A DNA stretch of 64,000 nucleotides from Eublepharis macularius (lineage: Eukaryota > Chordata > Lepidosauria > Squamata > Eublepharidae), in assembly GCF_028583425.1 (NCBI RefSeq), contig NC_072790.1:8042552-8106551 (forward strand). The letters run 5' to 3'. The translations under genes and the position numbers were made by a program. The notes beneath the pieces are model-generated. The model was not told where the DNA came from. It was given only the letters and a program-made list of their open reading frames with translations, and made no database searches. This document shows, in pieces, positions 24,048 through 36,000 of this stretch (the first letter of the stretch is position 1; each line of letters begins with the position of its first letter).

Positions 24048-27000
24048 TTCCTTCCTTCCTTCCTTCCTTCCTTCCTTCCTTCCTTCCTTCCTTCCTTCCT
24101 TCCTTCCTTCCTTCCTTCCTTCCTTCCTTCCTTCCTTCCTTCCTTCCTTCCTTTGCTGGTTTTCCTTAATGGTTTCTTTTATGGCATCTGTATTGCATGT
24201 CATTTTGTCATTAAAAATTATGCACACTTAATGGGAAAAATTCACCTAGAGGCAAAGAGTCAAGATTTGCATTTGTGCATGGAAAATCAAAACGTGATAC
24301 AGGGAGTTTTCAGCAGAAAGAGGTGCACCGGGAAATTTCATAGCATCCCTAAATGGCTCTACCCTTTTATCTCATGCTGGTCTCAGAAGTCATTCAAGGT
24401 GCCATAGTCTGTTCATCCAAGAAGAAACACCCTTCCTACTTGAAGAAGTCCTAACAGATTGTACAGGGAATCCTGGCTTCTTCTTACTTTAAGAAGTCCT
24501 AACTAATTGTACAGGGAATCCTGTAGCTCCATTTCTGCCTGACACACCATCTTTACTGATGCCACTTGACCTTGTCTGATCTAGCTAGTTCTGCTCCACA
24601 TCACCTCTTTCTGTTCAATACCACATAAATGTACAAACACGTTAAGTGGTCACTTATGCGCTTTTATGTACCATCCCCAGATTGTTCCTGTGTATTGATA
24701 TCTAGCAGATCTAGGACTCGTCCACAGCTTGAAATTTCTGCTCATTGATTACAGACATCCTTGTTGTATTCAAGCTGCGCCAACAAAACAGGATGGTTGT
24801 TGAACTAGCAGTGCCATCCTACGCAAAATGGTGCTGTTCTACATTGTGTTGATTTCAATGGACTTAGGGTTTCACTATTAACATACAACATAATGGCCAA
24901 AGGAATATAGGAAAGAAACAAAATCATGCAATACTTTTTATTGAGGCCAACTTGAGTGACACAAAACATTGTGCAAGCTTTCTAGTTCTGTAGAACTCTT
25001 CATCAGACACAGGCGTTCCCCCTTCTCTCAAAAGAGCAAGTTTTCTAAGCCCTTTAAGGCCTTGCTTCAGAGTCAGGGCCTGCCAGGATCTGCATTTGGG
25101 GTTGTAGGATGCCCAAGAAGAGAACAAATTGCTTGTGATTATAATGATGTTTATTAACGTTTAACTAGACGCTATAAGCAGAGTTGTGGTGACATAATGC
25201 AAAAATGGAGCAAAAAGAGCTTGCTCTGTCTGTGACAACTGGGGGGATTCCTAACTGTCCTTTTGAGATACCTCTCCACAGAGTGTGTTGCTGATCCCAC
25301 CGGGGTTCCACTGGATTTGGAAATCCCTAGATCATTTTCCCCGTGCAAACCTTCTACAGAGCCTGTCATGCCAGCCTGTGGTGTCAGATGCTGCAGGCTC
25401 ACACTTTGTTTGCTGCACGTGTGACATTGCTGCGCTTGCATTCCGGGAAGAAGAAAGAAAGGGGAGTCATATGAAGTCTATTTTTTCGAAATGAGATGAA
25501 TCTGCATGATAGAAAATTTGTTTCCCCCCTTCACTTCTTAAAATTCTTATAACATTTCTCTGATGAAGATAGAACTTGGAAGCTTGCGCCATGTTTTTGT
25601 GTCATTAGGGTTGGCTGCCATAAAAAGGTACTGCATGTTTCGGGGTCCCCCCCCCTGGATTTTCTGCAGGCCGTCTTAGTTGTTTACGTGGCCCCCAGCC
25701 CATCAAAAGAAACAGCAAAGGAAACAGACTTTGTTGTACACTGGAGGGAGGTGCAGGAGGGGTTGGGCATTTGGGTGTGAATGCCCCTGTAAAAATTTCA
25801 CCAGCCAGCTTGTGTAAAAGAGGAAATTTCCACAGATACCATTTCTCTTCCTGCCTCACAGGACAAACTTTACATCTCAAAATTCCTCCTCCTACATGAT
25901 GCTGGATCCCTGCACATCTTTACATCTCATCACCCCTGTCTGACAACCCAACAGCATTCAATGTTATCCTATAATTTCACAAGGAAAAATAACGAACTAG
26001 GAAAAGAGCAGTCCAGTTTCTTGACCTGAGATGTAATCTCTTTCTAATGGGAGTTGTTTTATTCTGCCACAGAACCTCATGGAAGTACAAACCTATGTCA
26101 ACATTTTACAACAGATCGTACAAACAACCCCCCGGGTGTCCACCATCACAGCTGGAACCAGTGAGGTAAGAGTTATGTCATGGTGACACGGGGCCCCACT
26201 CACTCCCCCACTGTGAGGTAGATTTTCCCTCCAAAATAGTCAAGATTGCTTGCTGTGGCTGAGCAGCCTCTGGTAGCATGTCTCTGGGTATAATTTAAGG
26301 GTCTTTTTGTCCCACACTTTAAGCTTATGTATTTATGGCTTTTACCCCAAATATTTAGTAGGGCAGAAGCAAGAGCTCACATCTTCTCTAAATAAAATGG
26401 CACTAGAGGCTGAGTAAAATTCAAAAGGGAAACAGCAGGTTTATTAAACAGGCAGGGCTGGTATATAGGTAGGCAGAGAAAATTTTTAACTGTAGAACAG
26501 AATACTTCACAAGCATTAAGCACAATGATCTTAAAGCTTAGTTTCAGTAGCCACAGATCTTAAAACTGAGAGGTTGGTATTTTCACACTTAAGTTACTTT
26601 AACAAAGTTTCTTCTGAGATTTCACTTTACAGCTTAGGTTTTCTGACTTCAACACAGCACTCTTTACCCTTTTTATCAGACCCAGGGTCCTCCTCAGAGC
26701 CAAAACCCCCTTTTTAGACCCTGGGCAGGAATTATTCTTCTCCAAAAGACCCAACCATGATCACTTGGCTGAAGGGGAGTCTCCTTTCACTATCCACTTC
26801 CTCTGCCAACAAAACACCCCCAAGTTCTAACTTGTCTGTGTAAATCAGCGCTGGCTTTCACACTTTAGTTCCTTAATTAAAAGTCTTTCAACCTAAAGCT
26901 GTCCCAATTAGGGCAAACTTTTCCTTTTTCCTCATACAGAGGACCCAGCCCATCAGACTCCAAACTTCAACTCCTCCAACAATTCTGTAAACTTTTCATT

Positions 27001-30000
27001 TAAAAGCCCATTCCAACACAGGGTGTGATGACAATGACAGACCCCTTCGTCTTTGGTGCCCTACAGTGCTATTTGCAGCATCCACCACACCCAGTGGGCC
27101 TGTGGACATAACCTTTAAAGATGTGCCTATCAGTCAGCTGATTGGCAACAGTTGGCCCCTTCGCAGCTGGCCACCTGACCATCGGTTGTTGGGCAGCTCT
27201 GCCCTTGTGACAGGGTTAGAGTTAGGGTTAGGGGAGAGAGTGTTCTACTACCATGTAGATGCAAGTTCTCCATGGGAATTCAATGCTGACCCACCACAGG
27301 GGCCCAAATTGGATCAGGACCATGGTGTGTGGGGAGAAAGGACCCCAGCCACTCTCCCGCACACCCCATTGCTGTTTTTCAAATCCAAACTGTGCAGGTT
27401 TTCAGTGCATGTGCAGCTTCTCAATTGGGCAGATATTGCCCTGGGAGCTGTTTCAGTTTGAGAAGTCTGTCAACATCTACTAGTCATGGTGAGTAAAAGG
27501 AACCTCCATACAGAGGGGAAGCAAAACTCTGCGTACCAGTGGTAGGAGCTGGTAGTGGGGGAAATGCCTGTGTGCCCCATTTGTACCTCTAAGGCCAGAA
27601 CAACAACAACATTCGATTTATATACCGCCCTCCAGGACAACTTAACACCCATTCAGAGTGGTTTACAAAGTGTGTTATTAATATGCCCATGACAATCACC
27701 CTGTGAGGTGGGTGGGGCTGAGAGAGCTCTGAGAGAGCTGTGACTGACCCAAGGTCACTGAACTGGCTTCAAGTGGAGGAGGGAGGAATCAAACCCGGCT
27801 CTCCAGATTAGAGTCCTGCCGCTCTTAACCATTACACCAAACTGGATGGCCACTGTGTGAAAGAGAATTCTGGGCAACTTGATCCACCAGAGCTCTTCTT
27901 ATGTTCCCTGGACAGCCACTGCCAGTCAGAGTAGACAACCTGTGGTTTTCCCCAAAGGGCCAAACAGTTCCCTCCATGACCATTTTAGGTTGGGAAAATG
28001 TTGTGAGTGGGGAGACTGAAGTATTTCCTTCACGCTGTCCTGATCTGAATTGGGCACCATGCACATGGGGGTTGAGGCAACCCACACTGGATCCCAGACC
28101 CAGTACTATATAAATGTGTGAAGTGGCATGAAATCAAAACCCCAGATTTCATTCCATCCACGTTTTCTCCTTTAACATGTCAGTGGCAGAGGGGGGAACC
28201 AGTTGGGAATGGTGCCGCTGAAGCATTAGATCTCCTCTTTCTTCTCTTTGAGGTCTCAAGGCAAATTGTGACCACACAGGCTTGCACTTTGCATTTTGTG
28301 GACAGAACGAGACACGCGGTCTTTATTTCACCTGCATGAGCCCATGTCTGTATAGGGCCAATCCATAACCTGGAGAATTGTGTTAAAGGAATCCCGTTCA
28401 TTTTCAGACAGCCACCTTCTGCAATCCCAGACACATTCCTTATTTGTTTGTAAAGCATCTCACTAGATTTTTCTGTTCATCCTCCCTACCACCACCGCCA
28501 CATGTCCCCTTTCAAATGCAGTGAAAAATTCATGAAGCTGTAAGGACAGCACTGCTGTTGGAAGTGCAGACTGACCTCCTTGTGCTTCCCCTTTGCTCTT
28601 CTTTTCTCTTAGGAGAAGCTGCTAACCGAGAGGCGGATACCCCTCCTGCAGAGCCAGTTAGAGGAATACAAGAGCATCCTTGGCCAGCTCCAGGCTCAGA
28701 AGGCAAAGTTCCAGACAGAGGTATTCCGGGGAAGAGTCTACAGGGGGCGCTGGAAGGCCAGGGCCACTGCACACGTATGGCAAGTGGAAGACGGGGAAAT
28801 CTGGAACTCCGAGGTTTAGACAAGCAGGAGAGAAGCGTCTAATTTAGAATATTGCTGTTACGGGCAGCTTTTTAATCTAGAATGTTAGCCATATTGGAGA
28901 GATGTTGTAAAAGTCTCCACAGTCATACTGGGGAGAATTGGTCCCTCGCCTTTCGGGGCAGCCTTAGTGATTTTGAGGCCCCCGGGCAGAACTTGAGGAT
29001 GGGTCCCCATAATCATTATAGGGGACCTACCCCTAGCTCCATCCCACCCCACAGAAGGAGGAAGGGAAGGAGAAAGAGCCAGCCCCCCCCCCCCCAGCCT
29101 GCCTCTTTTGCCAGCCATGTGGGGCTTGGCCAGGCAGATGGCTTTCCTCACAGCTCCGTCGGGCAGGCACTCCTCCGTCTTCATACGATTCAGGGCTTGT
29201 GGCGCTTGGGGCTTGCCTGAGAGGATGCCTCATCCCTGCCTGCATGCCAAGAGGCTTGTGCAGGTCCCACCCCCGCTGGCCTACAGCTGATCACCTCTCT
29301 CTTTTTCCTGAGTCGCAAGCAGCATGGGGGATCACAAACCTACTGCCTGAGCACAGCCATCACCGCTGCACAGGCAGAGGGACATTTCAGGGCAGTGGTG
29401 GTGGGGAGCTGGCAGCTGGGCAGTGGGGCCGCCTTGGTGCAGAGCCCAGGGCAGTTGCTGTGGCTGCCCCATCCCCAAGTCCACCCCTTCTTGCCTTTTG
29501 AACTTAGCTGTATTCCTTGCAAAAACCCAGGGCTCATTTGGAGGCGGAACGCGCCGGAATGGCGTTCCGGTAGAGCTGAAAAGTGGTCACGTGGGTTTTG
29601 GCCCCGCCCACATGATTCCTTTTCCTCCCCTCTTCCTCCCCTCCAAAGGAAGCTAAGCTGCTTCAATTCATTCTGCTGCTTTGTTTTCATTCGTGACTAG
29701 TGAGTGAGTGCCTCCGCGCAAGTAGGCCTCTCCAGAGGAGGGTCAGTTGCTTTGAGTTCATTCTGCTTTATTTTCAGGAAGTACCTGGAGATTTGGGGGG
29801 AAAGGGGCCTGAGGGGTGGGTGTTGCCTTCTGACACACTTCCGGTGATGTCAGGGGGTGTGGCAAATGCTAATGAGATATGCTAATGAGCTATGCTAATG
29901 AGTTCCTGCAGTTCTTTTTCTACGAAATGACCCCTGCAAAAACCTATCACATCTTTTGTAAGTTGGAATTTCTGCTTGCACTTGAGCTCTGGTGCTTGCA

Positions 30001-33000
30001 CTAAATCAAACATATTGTTAATTCCATCTACATTTTCACTTGTTGTTCCACCAGTCTTGGGGGCTCAGCAGCTCCCTCATTCTCAAAATGGCTCCCTGAG
30101 GTGCAAAATGGGAGAGGAGGGAGATTGTTGCCTTTCTTGAGGCTATTAAATAAAGCCCCTGGAATTTCTCTGCTCATCATGAGTATCTCTTCACAGAGCT
30201 CTATTGCATACTGGGCCAAGGTAAGAGGCATAAAGATAGACCAGGAGTATCACAGAACAATCCCCCAAATGTGTTCTAAATGGGAACAGTTGAAGGCTGA
30301 TGTTGTGGGTCTGTGGGAGATGCTGCACAATCTCCTGCACACATAGAACTACACTATGTATGTACACCCCCCCCCCCCCCCGCAATTTTGCATCATTGCA
30401 AAAATACATTTCCTTTGGAAAATGTATATATTTTCCGACATGGAGCTAAATAACAGCACCTAGTAAATAATGTCTCATTAAAGCTATATTAAAGGGATGG
30501 GGTATCTTCCTTCAGGCAATTGGCAACACTAACTCTCATTATTCTAGGCAAAATGCCCTGGGAACAGGGAGATGAAAGAGCTGGGAGGGTTTGCGTCCTT
30601 TGAGTGTGAGGGTATACTTTTGCAACCAGCAGTCCAATCCAATCTCAGCATAAGAATATGCCCCAAAGGAGGTTGATTTTTAAAAAGTTTAAAGCGTGTT
30701 TTGATCTATGGAGTTCATGTTGATATCTTCAGAGCAATCGAAACGATGCTTATGGAATTGTTCAGAAGTGTTGTGTTTCTGGTAACAAGGAGGAAATGTT
30801 CTTACCACCAGATGGCAGAGGATGCCTAGGAAAATAAAGACTCGCCTTCCAGAAAGGTGTTTTATCACGGCCTGAAGGAATCCCCACGCCACTCTTTTAA
30901 CATCCAGTCTGATAAAGACGAATTCTGGAGAGCTCAAAAACTTGCACACAGTGTTGTGCTATTTTGTTTAGTTTGAATAAATAGCTTTTGCTTTAGTGTT
31001 TTAGTGCAGACCGCAGGACAACTCTTCATTTTTCTGTAGGTGAATCATGTATTCAAGTGACGTGCTACCGCCTGGTGGCCCATGTTTATTCCACATAAGT
31101 TGCACCTTAAAGGTATCTTTATTTATAATTATAAATAGAAGCTTGCTTACTTATTCAGGGAGGGGCTGTGGCTCAGTGGAAGAGCCTCTGCTTTGCATGC
31201 CTGAGGTCCCAGGTTCAATCCCCACCATCTCCAGTTGAAAGGACCAGGCAGTGGGGTGATGCCAGAGACTTGGATCGGAGACCGGGAAGAGCGGCTGCCA
31301 GTCTGAGCGGACAGTGCAGCAGTGAAGACCTAAGCAGAGTCACTCCAGCTGCTCTGCTGAGGATTTCACTACAAGTGCCTGACTCACACTAAGACGGTTT
31401 CATGTGTGTGTATTAATACATCTGGTGGTTTCCCTAGACACGACTTGTTAGAAAACTGACACCTACTTTGGCCCTTCAGTTCGAACTAGCATTTAGCATT
31501 CTTCTGGTCATTATGCGGGGATTAAAAAACTGGAGATAAACAAGCAAAACCCACCAGGGGAAACATTTAAAGAAAAGAAAAAAATGTGCGCATTGAATGA
31601 GAGCAATAGAAGTTTCTTTCCCTGTGATCAGGCAATCTCTTGAGAGTTTGGTTCATATCTCACCAAACACTTTCTGGTTATGGACCAACCCTTCCACGCG
31701 TCACGAGCAAAATTAGGGACCCACTCCCTGCTCAACCCCCTCCGCCTCTGCTGGATGCTGTACTTGGCCTCCTGCAAACTTTCCTGGAATCAGTCAGTCC
31801 TATGTATGCGTGTAAAGTGCCATCAAGTCACAGCCGAATCATGGCAACCCCTGCTGGGGTTTTCAAGACAAGCAACTAACAGAGGTGGTTTGCCATTGTC
31901 TGCCTCTGTATAGTGACCCTAGCCTTCTTTAGCCACCGCTGAAGAAAGACGTATTTTCTCTTCGTTCCTTGGTTCCTACTTTTCAAGGAGAGTTTGGGCC
32001 TTTGGATTCATGGCTTCAAAGGCCCTCTTCAAGAAGTGTTACGGTACCAAGATGGCCCACTTGGATGGGCACTACAAATGCCTATTATGTTTGGGCGAGG
32101 GCCATGACACCTTGTGGTCTGTGGTCTGCAGACAGCTTAAACTCAAGGTGCACTATGAAAGGGCATCACAGTTGAAAGTGCCTCTATATGAGTCAGCCTT
32201 GAAGGGTGCTACAGGCTCTGAGAACAACACAGCAGATAAAGAACTGTAGCACCCAAAATGGGCCTCCTCAGTTCCACCAGCATGCTCGGACCCTGTTACC
32301 ACTGAAAAGGATCAGTGGCTCCTTCCACAGTTCCATCTTGGTGCCAGTCAGGGCCACCTATGAAAAAGGCTAAGCTCAAAACGAAGCACGCCAATAAACA
32401 GTCAACTTCGAAGTTGCAAAAGACAAAAAGTTGTCCTCCTCAGCTCCAACCATGTTGGTTACATCGAGTTCGCTCAGAGTTCTGAGAACTCCATCTCCAG
32501 CCGCCAGACGGCGGTCCACTTTGGTTCCATCCCTCTCAAAGGGTGAGATTCTGGAAGTCGTAGAATTGCCGACAGCCATTTCTCCATTACCACTGTCACC
32601 AGTATGGCATGTCAAAAGACAGAGGACTTCCTCATTTCCATCTGAGAATAACAATTGTTTGGAACTGGCTTCCTACTATAGGCCCTTTTCATATGTTATA
32701 TGTCCCAGGATGCCAGTAACCAAACATATCAAGACCACGTTACTCCTATTATCCGTGGTGCTCATGTTGTCTGAGTGGGTCACAATGTGTATTTCGCATG
32801 CTCTTACAGCTCCGGTATGGAAGATTCAACAACTGGATTTTTCCAGGATACAATGCATCCTGGTACGCACAGACACAGGGGCTTCTGTAATTTCCTTAAG
32901 CAGAAAAGCAGGGAATAATGTAGCCACTGTGTGCTCCAGTCTCCATCTAAGGAACGTTCAACAGGATGCACTGGGGGGGGGGCCATGTTTCAGTCTTCAG

Positions 33001-36000
33001 AGCACTTAAACTCTCAGGTGAATGTTGGAGCTTGTGAAGTGAAGCGCTTGCTCTTACTTACGAGATTATGCATTGAAGCATATTATGGTGATGTTTCAGA
33101 CCTTACTGTGAATACAAAATGAAAAGCAAGACCTCTCAGAGTGGATGAGTGGCCAAGAAAATATAAAATATAAAAGAAATATAATTATTTATTGCACCGT
33201 GCAGAAACAATTAATTATTGCACTGTGCAATCAATAATTGTATTTCATTTATATATTCTTGGCTGCTCAACCTTGTCAGTTCCTGACTCGTTTACCAGGT
33301 TGGGTTTTTTCCTTCTTGTTTTTGTCCATTCTGGTTACCCAGAGTAAACGTGTGAATGCGCTGAAGGAGAGAAGATGCTCTCCCTGAACACCTCAAGACA
33401 TGTGCAAGGAACGGCACGAGTTTGCCATGCAGGTAGCGCGCGGAAGGAAATACTAGTGCAGCCTTACTGAGGTGTAAATCGCAAACAAGTGATATGAAAT
33501 TAAGTGACAAAAATTAATCTTTAAACCATCAAGTAGGCAGCATTATAATCAAATGTCCCTTAAGTAACAATTTTTTAAAATCTGGAATATAAAAACATCA
33601 TTTCAGACATTACAACTTTATTTATATATTTATGATATATGTATACTATACATACATACTTTTGATGAAATCCCTGGGCCTTGTGGCCATTGGCCAACTC
33701 TTAAAGGTAGGCCCAATTCCTATTTTCTGCACACAGGGTGGGGTGGGGGGAGGAATCTAGGACCTGCAATTTGTCCCAAGGCATGGTAAGCATCATAAAA
33801 CAAGTCCCTTCTGTGGGCTCTTAGAAGCCACTCTAAGTAGGAAAAATGGGCTGCCTATAATTTTATAATAATAAACGTTCCCCCCATTTGCCCCCCCCCA
33901 TTCGGAATGGCTCCCCACATTTGTAGATTGTTCCCCGGGTAGGCCATACGTTCCCATTAAGAATAACTGAATTAAGGACTTCAGAGCTCTGTCCTCCATT
34001 ATTCGTTTTATGTGATATATATTTGTAAATATTTTTGAGTGAGATATGAACCCCAGAGGACTCTTTGCTCTAGCGATAAGCATCTATTAAAGATTCCTGG
34101 CCTGCCAGGGAGGCCTGCCTGGCATCGACCAGGGCCAGGGCTTTTTCAGTCCTGGCCCCAGGCTGGTGGAATGCTCTGTCCAATGAGACCAGGGCCCAGC
34201 GAGATTTATTAGCATTTCGCCAGGCCTGTAAGTCGGAGCTGTTTTGCCAGGCATATGGTTGATGCCGGGTGGTGCGCCTTAGCCGGGGAAGCACAGTATA
34301 TGCCCTCCCTACTAGTGACACCTCCATCTCTCATACATCCCTGGCAAAATACTCTGGAGATGGCTAAATAGGAGGTCGTCTGGATTATGTGCTGCTGTGT
34401 TTACATACATACATACACACACGTGTGTGTGTGTGAATATGTTTACATGTATTTTAATCTATGTATTAGGATGTTTTATGATTTTAAGTTGTATAGATGA
34501 TGAAATATGTTTTTAAACTTGGTTGTGCTCCGCCCTGAGCCTGCTGATGTGGGGAGGGCAGAATATAAATTAAATATAAATAAATAAAATAAATAAATAT
34601 TGGAATGGACACAGTAGAAAGCCATCTTGCAGTGTACCAGGCCGCCTTGTCTACATGCTGAGCATAGCATGCGATGTGCCAGGTTCTGAGATCTTCTTTC
34701 TTCCGCAGCACTCATGCCAAATGGTACTTCTTTAAAACCCTTGAATTGTCAATAAAGCAGATCGATCCATTTTCCAGGCAGTTAAAATACAATCTTTTTG
34801 CAGAGTTCCTCAAGCCTAAATTTATGGAAATCACTGGGCTTAAGACTAGAGTAAGTTTGCCTCAGATTGCAGTAGGAGGGACCTGCTGGGAAGGTGCATT
34901 TTCCCTGGTGAGAGATGCTTTGAGCAGCCACTTCCATCTGCATTTGTTTAACAGACAACCATGCTGGAGCAGGCTATTAAGAGCACCCAGGAGAGCTATG
35001 ATGATGAGATTCAGTTATACAACGAGCAGATTGAAACGCTAAGGAAGGGCATTGAAGATGCTGAAAGGACCTTGGAAAAATACACCAATGACTGCCGCCA
35101 ACTCTCCATTTACCGTCAGTCCCTGGAGAATGAACTGGAGCGCTACAAACGCATTATCGAAAATGAGGACAGCAGGTAAGAGGCTTCTTGGGCTGAGAAA
35201 CAGCAGAGATGCTCAGTGGCTCAGAATTTTTCTGGGTCTTTAGTGACAACTGTACGGACATATAGTCCATGCAGTGGTAGACATTTGAGACATTCCCTTA
35301 TCTGTAACTGTGTTAGGGAACTGGTAGTTTGTGGACTTGCCCTAACCTCACATGACCTTAGTTCTAGAAGGAGACTATAAGACTCACTGCTGTACAGGGT
35401 GTTTTTTGCTGTTCATATTAAAGTTGTTTTAAGTCCTTCTTCATGCTGTTAGAAGACCAAGTAGTAGTTCAAGCCAATGTTTTTTGATAAATTAGTATCT
35501 TTAAAAAAGAAAACCTGAATGAAACATAGGCCCAGACTTTCAGTGCAATCCTAAGAAGAGTTACTCCAGTCTAAGCCCATTCATTTCTTGCTTAGTATAA
35601 AAAATGTAATCAAAATGGCAGTTCCCAGGCAACATCAGCCCCCGAAAGGGTTTCCTCCAGCCCTCTTTGAATGTGGAGCTTGGAGCTTTAACAAACTATA
35701 CCAAAACATCCATTTACTAATAGTGCATCAAACACCAGAGCGTTGTAAAGTATATGTACACATAGTAGGTTAAAGACAGTGCAATCCTAAGCAAAGTTAC
35801 TCCAGTCTAAGCCCATTGATTTTAATGTACTTAGATTAGAGTAACACTTCTTAGGATTGCACTGTTTGCCACCTTTGTGCTATCAGTTTTTACAAAACAG
35901 TTTATTACTAGGACATTAGCTGACATGAATACATAAATGGAAATAATGTAATTATATTTATGTCAATAAAAAGTAAAAGGTATAGGTCAAGTGCTGGGAT

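Larger units (their letters stand above)
23537..26072. other. BFSP1 intron 3
   Basis: Holds a palindromic short repeat (23763-23825), a long tetranucleotide microsatellite (23962-24154), a worn palindrome fragment (24807-24880), and two Penelope-type tails (24893-25011 and 25556-25610). Nothing recognised in 24160-24800, 25015-25530 and 25616-26072. Confidence 0.6.
28721..34954. other. BFSP1 intron 5
   Basis: Holds a hAT MITE (29520-29944), a decayed Penelope-type tail (30905-30949), two SINEs (31158-31400, 31803-31935), a DIRS-like fossil (about 31960-33010), a palindrome (33146-33269) and an L2 tail (34084-34602). C homopolymer at 30366-30382; CATA/CACA/GTGT simple stretch at 34405-34440. 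Nothing recognised in 28721-29519, 29945-30900, 31410-31800, 33270-34080 and 34603-34954. Confidence 0.55.

Noticed and set aside
23828-24407. Open frames of 90-188 codons on both strands
   Set aside because: They are translations of the TTTC/TTCC microsatellite (Phe-Leu-Ser or Lys-Glu-Arg strings), not genes.
26380-27060. Possible LTR
   Set aside because: AT-rich with repeat-like flavour but no recognisable ends, duplication or partner.
27213-27232. Interstitial telomere block
   Set aside because: Only about three TTAGGG-like units; could be chance.
31158-31230. tRNA gene
   Set aside because: A and B boxes are present but there is no cloverleaf acceptor stem, and a SINE body follows.
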